Assembly: GCA_014380965.1 (NCBI GenBank)
Contig: JACMIV010000114.1
Coordinates: 1-6,641, forward strand
DNA: 6,641 nt
Direction: 5' to 3'
Origin: Rhizobiaceae bacterium
GTDB taxonomy: Bacteria; Pseudomonadota; Alphaproteobacteria; Rhizobiales; Rhizobiaceae
The notes beneath the pieces were generated by a model that was given only the letters and a program-made list of their open reading frames with translations, made no database searches and had not been told where the DNA came from. Both the position numbers and the translations under genes were made by a program. Shown piece by piece: positions 1 to 6,146 of the stretch (position 1 is the first letter of the stretch; every line of letters starts with the position of its first letter).

Positions 1-2
1 CT

Positions 3-170
3 CATGGTGCGGCAGGACAGGCCGAAACGTCTTCTTCCGGACCGGTCGATGCGTCTGACGATGGCATCGTCGGCGAGATGATGCGCTCGGGACATAAGAT
101 GCAGGAGGAGTATGCGAAGGAAATGGCCAGCCTTTTCGATCGCTACCAGCGCATCGCACCTGCCTCGTGA
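3..170 (+). CDS. C-terminal end of an unidentified protein (partial)
   Basis: The frame is open from the left edge of the window for 55 codons and ends at TGA 168-170; the start lies outside the window. The visible residues begin with a small, polar, Gly/Ser/Asp-rich stretch and end with a probable amphipathic helix rich in Met, Glu, Lys and Arg (GEMMRSGHKMQEEYAKEMAS) followed by LFDRYQRIAPAS. There is no membrane segment or catalytic motif in this part. I do not recognise the family. A helical tail of this kind occurs in phasin-like and other helical cytoplasmic proteins, but that is only a resemblance. The next gene begins about 230 bases downstream on the same strand. That gap (171-402) shows no clear terminator; its best hairpin is TTGCGC/GCGCAA at 215-231, which has no following T-run. 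Confidence 0.55.
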   Translation, partial: HGAAGQAETSSSGPVDASDDGIVGEMMRSGHKMQEEYAKEMASLFDRYQRIAPAS

Positions 171-402
171 GTTTTCCGGCGGCGTGACGGGAGACGGCAG
201 GCCGGCTGTCCAGGTTGCGCCGGCAGCGCAAAGAGTGCGATGACGGCGGTGCGAAAGAGGCGGGCTTGGTCATACGCGACAACGCAAGCGGCCTTCGCTG
301 AGGCAGGGTCGTCGGCCAAGAGGCGATTGGTTTATGGCAGATCGGCCCTATCTCGACTGAATTGAGGAGATGGCCGAGCTTCGGCCTGCGACCGGTGGTG
401 AA

Positions 403-1713
403 ATGCTTCTGATCAATGCTTTGATCGTCTTCTTCCTCATTCTTCTGAACGGCTTTTTTGCAATGTCGGAACTTGCGATGGTCTCGGCCAAGCGGTCCCG
501 TCTCGTCCAGCTCGCGGAAGGTGGAAGCAAGGGTGCAAGGCGTGCGCTGAAACTCGTCGACGATCCGACCGGCTTCCTCTCCACCGTCCAGGTCGGCATC
601 ACCCTCGTCGGCATCTTCGCCGGCGCCTACGGCGGATCGGTCTTCGCCGGCCCACTCGCCGTGGTGATCGAGCCCGTCCTCGGCGCCTCGGCCGACACGA
701 CCGCGTTCGTCGTCGTCGTCATCGTCATCACCTATCTCTCGCTCATCTTCGGCGAGCTGGTGCCCAAGCGCTTCGCCCTCACGCGCTCGGAGACCATCGC
801 GGTCGCCGTCGCGCCGATCATGCAGGGCCTCTCGAGCATCGGCGCGCCGATCGTCTGGCTCTTGCGGATCTCGACTGTCGCCGTCGCCAGGCTCGTCGGC
901 GCGAGCTCGGAGGATTCCAGCATGGTGACGGAAGAGGACGTGAAGGCGATGATCGCCGAGGGGACGCAATCCGGCGTCTTCGAGGAGAAGGAGCGCGAGA
1001 TGCTGGAGGGGGTTCTCAGGATCGCCGACCGCTCGGTGCGCTCGATCATGATTCCGCGCCCCGATACCGTCTGGCTCTCGATCTCCGACAGCCAGAGCGA
1101 AATCCTCGACGAGATCCATGCGTCCGGTCATTCGCGCTTTCCGGTGATGGGCGTCGATGCCGAGGACATCGTCGGTGTCGTGCAGGCGAAGGACCTCCTC
1201 GAGCAGCAGCGGCAGTCGAGCGCGATCGACCTTCAGACGGCGTTGCGAGAGCCGCTCTTCGTCAACGAGACGATGCCGATCCTGAAGCTGCTCGACCGTT
1301 TTCGCGCGGTGAACCTCCACATGGCGATCGTTCTCGACGAGTACGGCTCTTTCGAAGGCGTCGTGACGCCGACCGACATTCTCGTCGCCATCGCCGGTTC
1401 GCTCCCGGAAGGCAAGGACGACGACTACAGCGCCGTCAAGCGCGCCGACGGTTCGTGGCTGCTCGACGGCGGAATGCCGATCGACGACGCCGAGCGGGCG
1501 CTCGACCGCCTGCGCCTGCCGAAGGAGCGCGACTTCGAGACGCTGGCGGGCTTCGTGCTCGAACAGTTCGGCCACATCCCCGAGGTGGGGGAGACGTTCG
1601 AGTGGAGCGACTGGCGCTTCGAGGTCGTCGACCTCGACGGTCGCCGCATCGACAAGGTGCTGGCCACCCGCATCGACGATCGGGCCGACGAGGGCGAAGG
1701 CACGTCCTTCTGA
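403..1713 (+). CDS. CNNM/CorC (HlyC) family inner-membrane transporter, hemolysin-related protein
   Basis: This is a membrane protein of the family with a DUF21/CNNM transmembrane domain, paired CBS domains and a C-terminal CorC_HlyC domain. Members are implicated in magnesium or cobalt efflux; the 'hemolysin' name is historical. From Met at 403 it has 436 residues, a normal length. Hydrophobic helices lie near residues 2-22, 61-89, 101-119 and 132-157, and the conserved GELVPKR is at 117-123. The CBS pair covers about 205-330, with MIPR at 216-219, GHSRFPV at 242-248, VLDEYG at 310-315 and GVVTPTDIL at 319-327. The acidic CorC_HlyC domain covers about 344-424. ATG 403 is preferred because the first membrane helix follows directly, as in relatives, and GGTGG lies four bases upstream. 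ATG 370 would add 11 residues; its GAGGAG touches the start codon with no spacing. The gene faces the oxidoreductase tail to tail. Family assignment is firm, the transported ion is not. Confidence 0.93.
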   Translation: MLLINALIVFFLILLNGFFAMSELAMVSAKRSRLVQLAEGGSKGARRALKLVDDPTGFLSTVQVGITLVGIFAGAYGGSVFAGPLAVVIEPVLGASADTTAFVVVVIVITYLSLIFGELVPKRFALTRSETIAVAVAPIMQGLSSIGAPIVWLLRISTVAVARLVGASSEDSSMVTEEDVKAMIAEGTQSGVFEEKEREMLEGVLRIADRSVRSIMIPRPDTVWLSISDSQSEILDEIHASGHSRFPVMGVDAEDIVGVVQAKDLLEQQRQSSAIDLQTALREPLFVNETMPILKLLDRFRAVNLHMAIVLDEYGSFEGVVTPTDILVAIAGSLPEGKDDDYSAVKRADGSWLLDGGMPIDDAERALDRLRLPKERDFETLAGFVLEQFGHIPEVGETFEWSDWRFEVVDLDGRRIDKVLATRIDDRADEGEGTSF

Positions 1714-1750
1714 AAGATGGAGTGGCCGGCGACCGACGTGCTTCGGTGCA

Positions 1751-2917
1751 TCAGAGACGCGTCCAGGTTCCGCCGCTTTGTGATGAGCGGATCGACGCTT
1801 CGATGAAGGCGAGACCGTCCATGCCGTCCGCAAGGGTCGGGAACACCACGCCTGCGGGAGGTCTGTCGCCCCGGCGGGCTGCCTTGATGGCCTGCGCGAT
1901 CTCCGAATAGAGCGTGGCGAACGCTTCGAGATAGCCCTCGGGATTGCCGGCGGGAATGCGGGCGACGCGCCTCGATGCATCGTTCGCGCCAGCGCCGTTG
2001 CGGCTGACGATCTCCATGTTTCGACCCAGCGGCGACCAGATCATCCGGTTCGGTTCCGTCTGGTGCCACTCGATCGAGCTCTTGCTGCCGTAAACCCTCA
2101 GCGTCAGTCCGTTTTCCTGCCCGACCGCGACCTGGCTCGCCCAGAGCGAGCCCCTCGCCCCGTTGGCGTAGCGCAGAAGAATCTGGACATCGTCGTCGAG
2201 CCTTCGTCCCGGCACGAAGGTCGTCATCTCAGCGCAAAGTTCCGCCACCTCGAGCCCTGTGACGAAGCCGGCGAGGTTGAAGGCATGCGTGCCGATGTCG
2301 CCGATGCAGCCGCCGGCGCCCGAACGGGCCGGATCGGAGCGCCACTCCGCCTGCTTGTGGCCGCTGTCCTCGATCTTCTCGGCCAGCCAGTCCTGCGCAT
2401 ACTCCACCTTGACGATGCGGATGTCGCCGAGCTCTCCGGCATCGACCATGGCGCGCGCCTGACGGATCAGGGGATAGCCGGTATAGGTGTGCGTGAGCGC
2501 TAAGATGCGCCCCGATCGCGCGACGACCGTCTCGAGTTCGCGGGCCTCGGCGAGCGAGATCGCCAGCGGCTTGTCGCAGATGACGTGGATCCCGGCATCG
2601 AGGAAGGCCTTGGCGGCAGGCACGTGAAGGTGATTGGGCGTGACGATCGAGACCGCCTCGATCCCGTCGGGACGGGCGGCCTCCGCCTTCGCCATGCTGA
2701 CGAAGTCGGGGTACGACCTTGCCGGGTCGAGCCCGAGCGCTGCGGCCGAGCGCGCGGATTTTTCGGGCGTCGAGGACAGCGCTCCCGCGACGAACGCGTA
2801 GTGATCGTCGATGCGCGAGGCGATGCGATGAACGACGCCGATGAAGGCATCCTCGCCCCCGCCGACCATTCCGAGCCTGATCCGACCGCCGCCCATCAAA
2901 GCCTCACCCTCGCTCAT
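1751..2917 (-). CDS. Gfo/Idh/MocA family NAD(P)-dependent oxidoreductase
   Basis: This is a cytoplasmic dehydrogenase of the glucose-fructose oxidoreductase/inositol dehydrogenase/MocA family, usually acting on a sugar, polyol or inositol-like substrate. From Met at 2917 it has 388 residues, within the family range. The Rossmann motif GMVGGG is at residues 16-21, followed by a conserved AFIGVVHR segment. The substrate-cofactor motif CDKP, with the expected catalytic Lys, is at 114-117, and DIGTH (Asp207 and His211) supplies the usual acid/base pair. The C-terminal sheet domain runs from about residue 125 to the end. The start is set by a GGAGGA at 2925-2930 (minus strand), seven bases before ATG 2917. 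An in-frame ATG at 2986 would add 23 Gly/Ser-rich residues outside the family pattern; ATG 2896 is another alternative. It is transcribed away from the deaminase operon across an ~820-base gap, so shared function is possible but unproven. The substrate cannot be told from sequence. Confidence 0.93.
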   Translation of the reverse strand: MSEGEALMGGGRIRLGMVGGGEDAFIGVVHRIASRIDDHYAFVAGALSSTPEKSARSAAALGLDPARSYPDFVSMAKAEAARPDGIEAVSIVTPNHLHVPAAKAFLDAGIHVICDKPLAISLAEARELETVVARSGRILALTHTYTGYPLIRQARAMVDAGELGDIRIVKVEYAQDWLAEKIEDSGHKQAEWRSDPARSGAGGCIGDIGTHAFNLAGFVTGLEVAELCAEMTTFVPGRRLDDDVQILLRYANGARGSLWASQVAVGQENGLTLRVYGSKSSIEWHQTEPNRMIWSPLGRNMEIVSRNGAGANDASRRVARIPAGNPEGYLEAFATLYSEIAQAIKAARRGDRPPAGVVFPTLADGMDGLAFIEASIRSSQSGGTWTRL

Positions 2918-2924
2918 CAAGCCA

Positions 2925-2930
2925 TCCTCC
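2925..2930 (-). promoter_or_regulatory. Shine-Dalgarno site fixing the oxidoreductase start
   Basis: On the minus strand this reads GGAGGA and is followed by seven bases (TGGCTTG) and then ATG at 2917. Spacing and sequence are near ideal. It falls inside the longer reading frame that begins at 2986, which argues that the longer start is not used. Confidence 0.7.
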
Positions 2931-3020
2931 ATGACGATTGGCCCGCCCGACAACGACCCACCGCCGCTCCACTTAGCGCGCGCCAAGCAAGCGGTGAGAG
3001 ATGCTCGCAGAATGACGATC

Positions 3021-3038
3021 GCGACCGAAGGAGGTCGC
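3021..3038. repeat. Inverted repeat GCGACC-N6-GGTCGC, candidate operator
   Basis: Two perfect 6-base arms (3021-3026 and 3033-3038) are separated by GAAGGA. The repeat lies about 104 bases upstream of the oxidoreductase start, a reasonable position for a regulator site on that promoter. The short arms and GC-rich background mean it could be chance. The AAGGAGGT inside it, at 3028-3035, has no start codon at a useful distance on the plus strand. Confidence 0.25.
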
Positions 3039-3076
3039 TGAGATATCGGTCCGGGGGTTCAAAATCCCATCCCGAA

Positions 3077-3093
3077 TTTGGCGCTACGCCAAA
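3077..3093. repeat. Compact hairpin, 7-bp stem and 3-base loop
   Basis: TTTGGCG and CGCCAAA flank the loop CTA without mismatch. Neither strand has a T-run after it, so it is not a standard intrinsic terminator. It could be a regulator site, a relic of a mobile-element end, or an RNA hairpin. It sits at the edge of the low-GC interval. Confidence 0.4.
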
Positions 3094-3466
3094 GCTAAGG
3101 GAAAGCGTTCTCAGCGAATTTAGGTCGGCAAACGGTTCTGACCCTCACCCTCGCAGAACGACTTGCCCAAAACGGCTAAACAGTGCTTCGAAGCTCACAC
3201 ACATCATTATCGCTCAGGCATTTCAAACTCAGAATATGCTGAAAAAGAAATGGTGCGCCGGTCTGAAAAAAACTGCGAACCCATATACCATTGTGATTGC
3301 TCGGCAGAAACTTTCGTCGACAACGAGCGGCTCTACAAGGAAGTGCGTTGAAATGCGCAATCCATGCCTGTCATCAATGAAGTTCACGTTCGGATTCAGG
3401 CTGCGGAGCTGTACTTATTTTTGAATGGGAATCAGTTTATTTGTATTAAGCTTCTGATCACGGGAT

Positions 3467-3627
3467 TTGCACCGCCATCTCAGCGCCACGGTATCTCGCG
3501 ACTGCCCGATATGGGGGGCGAAAAGCCGGTTCGGCGGAAGTTCAGAGCGTACGCACTCGGTTGTTTTCATCTCGACATCGCCGAGGTCCAGATCGCTGAA
3601 TTCGGGATTTATGCAAGGGCACTACCG
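3467..3627 (+). pseudogene. Relic of an IS481-like (rve-fold) transposase, frameshifted and truncated
   Basis: The translation around 3484-3600 reads QRHGISRLPDMGG followed by EKPVRRKFRAYALGCFHLD and IAEVQIAE. This closely resembles the start of the integrase-core domain of common IS481-type transposases, whose members I recall as reading LHRCLQRHGISRLPD, then a lysine-rich linker, then a GYFHIDIAEV-like block. The Asp encoded at 3574-3576 matches the first catalytic Asp of the DDE triad. Just upstream, LHRHL (3467-3481) continues the same alignment but in another frame; one missing base near 3482 would restore CTC-CAG-CGC-CAC. After 3600 the match fades (FGIYARAL against an expected GKLYLFVA), and the remaining DDE residues and C-terminus are absent. 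About 50 codons of roughly 320 survive, so the element is dead. I did not find its terminal repeats. The identification is from memory of the family and not from a search. Confidence 0.72.
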
Positions 3628-3640
3628 AGTGAATGAGCAA

Positions 3641-3739
3641 GTCGTCACAACACTAAAACCCCAACGCTGCAACGGTGCTTTACTTGTGACGACATCCCGA
3701 ATGAATTTCGGACACCGCAGCAATAGGGATATCGTCACA
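3641..3739 (+). promoter_or_regulatory. Leader with three alternating TCGTCACA motifs, candidate operator array or translation switch
   Basis: GTCGTCACAA at 3641-3650 is perfectly complementary to TTGTGACGAC at 3684-3693 (10 bp, 33-base loop). A third copy, TCGTCACA at 3732-3739, can pair with TGTGACGA at 3685-3692 (8 bp, 39-base loop). The third copy begins just after the AGGGA ribosome binding site (3725-3729) and includes the A of the ATG at 3739. The middle arm can therefore pair upstream or downstream but not both. The centres are 43 and 47 bases apart, about four helical turns, which also fits a DNA-binding regulator. The sequence facts are certain, the function is inferred. No known riboswitch class is recognised, and no good -35/-10 pair was found. 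Confidence 0.45.
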
Positions 3740-5043
3740 TGTTCGAACTGATTGTCCGAAACGCAAGTCTCGTCGATGGGCGAAATGGTATCGACATCGC
3801 AATCCTCGACGGGCGGATCGCCGAGATCGCGCCGCGGATCGGGGCCGAGGCGGCGGACGAGATCGATGCTGCCGGCCAGCTTGTTTCCTCGCCCTTCGTC
3901 GATCCGCACTTTCATATGGACGCCACCCTCTCGCTCGGGCTGCCGCGCATGAACCGCTCCGGCACGCTTCTCGAGGGCATCGCGCTATGGGGCGAGCTGA
4001 AGCCGCTTCTGACGATCGAGGCCATGGTCGAGCGGGCGCTGCGCTATTGCGACCTCGCCGTCGCACGAGGACTTCTCTTCATCCGCAGCCATGTCGACGT
4101 CAGCGATCCCCGGTTGCGGACGGCCGAAGCGATGATTGAGGTGCGCGAGAGAGTCCGACCCTATATCGAGCTGCAGCTCGTCGCCTTTCCGCAGGATGGC
4201 TACTACCGCTCGCCCGGAGCGGTCGCGCTTCTGGAGCGCTCGCTCGACATGGGGCTCGACATCGTCGGCGGCATTCCGCACTTCGAGCGGACGATGAGCG
4301 AGGGCGCCGCCTCGGTAGAGGCGCTCTGCCGCCTCGCGGCCGAGCGGGGCCTACCCGTCGACCTCCATTGCGACGAGACGGACGATCCCCTCTCACGTCA
4401 CATCGAAACGCTCGCGGCGGAGACCGTGCGCTTCGGTCTCCAGGGCCGCGTCGCGGGATCGCACCTGACCTCCATGCATTCGATGGACAAGTACTATGCT
4501 TCCAAGCTCATCGCCCTCGTCGCGGAAGCGCGAATCGATGCGATCGCCAATCCCCTGATCAACATCACTCTGCAGGGCCGCCACGACACCTATCCCAAGC
4601 GCCGCGGCATGACGCGCGTACCTGAGCTTCTGAATGCCGGCGTCAACGTTGCCTTCGGCCAGGATTGTACCATGGACCCTTGGTATCCGTTGGGCTCCGG
4701 CGACATGCTCGACGTCGCTCATATGGGCGCCCATGTCGCGCAGATGACCTCTCGCACGGCCCTGAGAACCGCCTTCGACATGGTGACGGTTCACGGCGCC
4801 AGGGCGATGCGGATCGACGGCTACGGGATCGCAGTCGGGGCCAGGGCCGATCTCGTGATCCTGCAGGCGCGAGATCCGATCGAGGCCGTACGGCTTAGGG
4901 CGCACCGGCTGATCGTGCTCAAGGCAGGCCGTATCGTCGCGCGATCCGAACCGCGCACGAGCCGCCTCGACCTGCCCGGTCGGCCGCAGACCGTGGACGA
5001 GGCGGACTACGCCCCGACCGAAGAAGGCGCTAGATCTGCCTAA
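3739..5043 (+). CDS. Cytosine-deaminase-like metal-dependent amidohydrolase
   Basis: This is a cytoplasmic amidohydrolase-superfamily enzyme (434 residues) closely related to E. coli cytosine deaminase CodA, which converts cytosine to uracil and ammonia using a bound divalent metal. All key CodA residues are present at a constant offset of four: His57 and His59 (PHFH), Gln152 (FPQ), His210 and Glu213 (HCDE), His242 (SHLTSMHS) and Asp309. LQGRHDTYPKRRGMTRV (278-294) and DPWYPLGSGDML (313-324) are also shared. Differences lie around the metal Asp: CodA has His312, Asp314 and Phe316, while this protein has Gln308, Cys310 and Met312. Asp314 of CodA affects substrate choice, so cytosine is uncertain; isocytosine, creatinine or a triazine-type ring are alternatives. 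ATG 3739 follows AGGGA by nine bases, and the protein begins like the family. It heads the operon; an unusual repeat array lies directly upstream. Family is sure, substrate is not. Confidence 0.93.
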   Translation: MFELIVRNASLVDGRNGIDIAILDGRIAEIAPRIGAEAADEIDAAGQLVSSPFVDPHFHMDATLSLGLPRMNRSGTLLEGIALWGELKPLLTIEAMVERALRYCDLAVARGLLFIRSHVDVSDPRLRTAEAMIEVRERVRPYIELQLVAFPQDGYYRSPGAVALLERSLDMGLDIVGGIPHFERTMSEGAASVEALCRLAAERGLPVDLHCDETDDPLSRHIETLAAETVRFGLQGRVAGSHLTSMHSMDKYYASKLIALVAEARIDAIANPLINITLQGRHDTYPKRRGMTRVPELLNAGVNVAFGQDCTMDPWYPLGSGDMLDVAHMGAHVAQMTSRTALRTAFDMVTVHGARAMRIDGYGIAVGARADLVILQARDPIEAVRLRAHRLIVLKAGRIVARSEPRTSRLDLPGRPQTVDEADYAPTEEGARSA

Positions 5044-5050
5044 TCTAGCG
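5028..5050 (+). repeat. Hairpin spanning the deaminase stop codon
   Basis: CGCTAGAT (5028-5035) and ATCTAGCG (5043-5050) form a perfect 8-bp stem with a 7-base loop; the loop and right arm contain the TAA at 5041-5043. The sequence after it is A-rich and not T-rich, so a classic intrinsic terminator is not supported on the plus strand. An RNA-processing or stability element between two operon genes, giving different amounts of enzyme and binding protein, is a reasonable guess. A perfect TTGACA lies just after it at 5053-5058, but no good -10 box follows at 16-18 bases. Confidence 0.45.
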
Positions 5051-5108
5051 GCTTGACAAAAATTCATGCAGATCGTGAAGTCGGCCGCACGCCGAGGGGC
5101 GATCTTGC

Positions 5109-5114
5109 GGGGAG
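5109..5114 (+). promoter_or_regulatory. Shine-Dalgarno site fixing the BMP protein start
   Basis: GGGGAG is followed by five bases (TTTTC) and ATG at 5120. This supports ATG 5120 over the in-frame ATG at 5066, which lacks such a site and would put 18 extra residues in front of the export signal. Confidence 0.65.
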
Positions 5115-5119
5115 TTTTC

Positions 5120-6106
5120 ATGTCCAATCTCATCACGCGCCGCGGGCTTTTGGCAGCGGCCGGAGCCGGCGTCTCGACGTTTGCGATCGGCGGACGGTTC
5201 TCGTTCGCGGCCGAGCCGATCAAGGTCGCGGGCGTTCATTCCGACCCCGTCGAAAACGGCTGGAACTCGCGCATCCATGAAGCGCTCCTGTCGGCCGCCA
5301 AGGACGGCACGATCGATTACGTCTTTTCCGAAAGCGTCTCGGCGACCGACTATGCCCGGGCTCTTCGGGAATATGCCGAACAGGGCGTCAAGCTGATCTG
5401 GGGCCAGTCCTACGCCGTCGAGACCGAAGCCCGACAGGTGGCCGCCGACTATCCGGAGACCGCCTTCCTGATGGGCTCGTCGGGCGGTCCGGTGGCCCCG
5501 AATTTCGGCGTTTTCGGCACCCGCAACCACGAGGCCGCCTATCTTGCCGGCATGCTCGCTGCGGGCCTCTCGAAGACCGGCACCTTCGGCTCCGTCGGCG
5601 GCTATCCGATTCCCGAGGTCAATCTTCTCATCAACGCCTTCCGCGCCGGCGTGACGGAGATCAAGCCGGACGCCAAGTTCCTCAACGGATTCATCGGCAC
5701 CTGGTTCGACCCGCCGAAGGCCAAGGAGGCCGCATTCGCGCAGATCGACGCCGGCGCCGACGTCCTCTTCGGCGAGCGCATCGGCACGGCGGACGCCGCC
5801 AAGGAGCGTAAGGTTCTCGCGATTGGATCGCTCATCGACTACCTGCCGCGCTATCCCGGCACCGTCTTCGCCAATGCCATGTGGTACTTCCGCCCGACCG
5901 TCGACGCGATCGTCGCCGATGTCGCGGCCGGCAAGCCGGTCGGGCGGGACTACACCGAATACTCCTTCATGAAATACGGCGGCAACGACATCCTGTTCGA
6001 CTCGGCGCTCGTCTCCCCGGAAGCGCTGACGGCGATGGAGGCCAAGCGCGCAGCCATCAAGGACGGCAGCTTCACCGTCGCCATCGACGATACCGAGCCG
6101 GCCTGA
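5120..6106 (+). CDS. BMP-family ABC transporter substrate-binding protein
   Basis: This is a periplasmic binding protein of the BMP (basic membrane protein, PnrA-like) family, whose studied members bind nucleosides or related compounds for ABC import. It has 328 residues. The N-terminus is an export signal with a twin-arginine-like motif (TRRGLL, residues 6-11), a hydrophobic core to about residue 25, and a probable cleavage site after SFA near residue 30, with no lipobox Cys. The mature protein starts AEPIKVAGVHSDPVENGWNS, the typical first strand and ligand loop of the family. FGVFGTRNHEAAYLAGMLAA (129-148) and FGSVGGYPIPEVN (156-168) match the conserved hinge regions. It starts 76 bases after the deaminase and ends 40 bases before the amidase, which suggests it delivers the substrate of these enzymes. 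No permease or ATPase gene is in the window. Family is firm; the ligand (nucleobase, nucleoside or other ring compound) is inferred from context. Confidence 0.92.
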   Translation: MSNLITRRGLLAAAGAGVSTFAIGGRFSFAAEPIKVAGVHSDPVENGWNSRIHEALLSAAKDGTIDYVFSESVSATDYARALREYAEQGVKLIWGQSYAVETEARQVAADYPETAFLMGSSGGPVAPNFGVFGTRNHEAAYLAGMLAAGLSKTGTFGSVGGYPIPEVNLLINAFRAGVTEIKPDAKFLNGFIGTWFDPPKAKEAAFAQIDAGADVLFGERIGTADAAKERKVLAIGSLIDYLPRYPGTVFANAMWYFRPTVDAIVADVAAGKPVGRDYTEYSFMKYGGNDILFDSALVSPEALTAMEAKRAAIKDGSFTVAIDDTEPA

Positions 6107-6114
6107 GGACGCCT

Positions 6115-6133
6115 GGCCGACGTCGGACCTTTT
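6115..6133 (+). terminator. Weak terminator-like or attenuator hairpin
   Basis: GGCCG and CGG-A-CC pair with one bulged A around an ACGT loop, followed by TTTT at 6130-6133. The core CCGACGTCGG (6117-6126) is also a perfect 10-base palindrome. The stem is short and the T-run has only four bases, so at most partial termination between the binding protein and the amidase is expected; a regulator site is the other reading. Confidence 0.25.
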
Positions 6134-6146
6134 ACCGTGTGCGACG

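Larger units (their letters stand above)
2987..3466. other. Gene-poor interval of lower GC
   Basis: No intact gene is supported here. Over 3181-3480 I count about 135 G or C in 300 bases (45%), against 62-65% in two sampled 60-base stretches of the neighbouring genes. Short open stretches exist, for example 3163-3351 from a TTG with no ribosome binding site, and a minus-strand frame open from about 3414 to 3238 with no good start. None shows a recognisable domain. The composition, together with the transposase relic just downstream, suggests decayed acquired DNA. The leftmost part (2987-3060) probably also carries the promoter of the minus-strand oxidoreductase, although I could not identify convincing -35 and -10 boxes. 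Confidence 0.5.

Noticed and set aside
327..353. Possible promoter TTGGTT-N15-CTATCT before the CorC-type gene
   Set aside because: The -35 match is poor and the spacer is short, so it is not reported as a feature.
1732..1747. Possible bidirectional terminator ACCGA-N6-TCGGT between the convergent genes
   Set aside because: The stem has only five base pairs and neither strand has a T-run after it.
3028..3035. Perfect AAGGAGGT resembling a strong ribosome binding site on the plus strand
   Set aside because: No ATG, GTG or TTG lies at a usable distance downstream, and it is part of the GCGACC/GGTCGC repeat.
2585..3424. Plus-strand open frame of 279 codons running from inside the oxidoreductase into the gap
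   Set aside because: Its first part is antisense to the oxidoreductase, it has no ribosome binding site, and its translation shows no recognisable domain.
3600..3702. ATCCCGAAT in three copies (3069-3077, 3694-3702, and reversed at 3600-3608)
   Set aside because: The reversed copy lies in the transposase relic, spacing is irregular, and nine-base matches at this distance are expected fairly often by chance.
4393..5223. Minus-strand open frame of 276 codons opposite the deaminase gene
   Set aside because: It is a shadow of the amidohydrolase gene, whose active-site residues are all in place on the plus strand.
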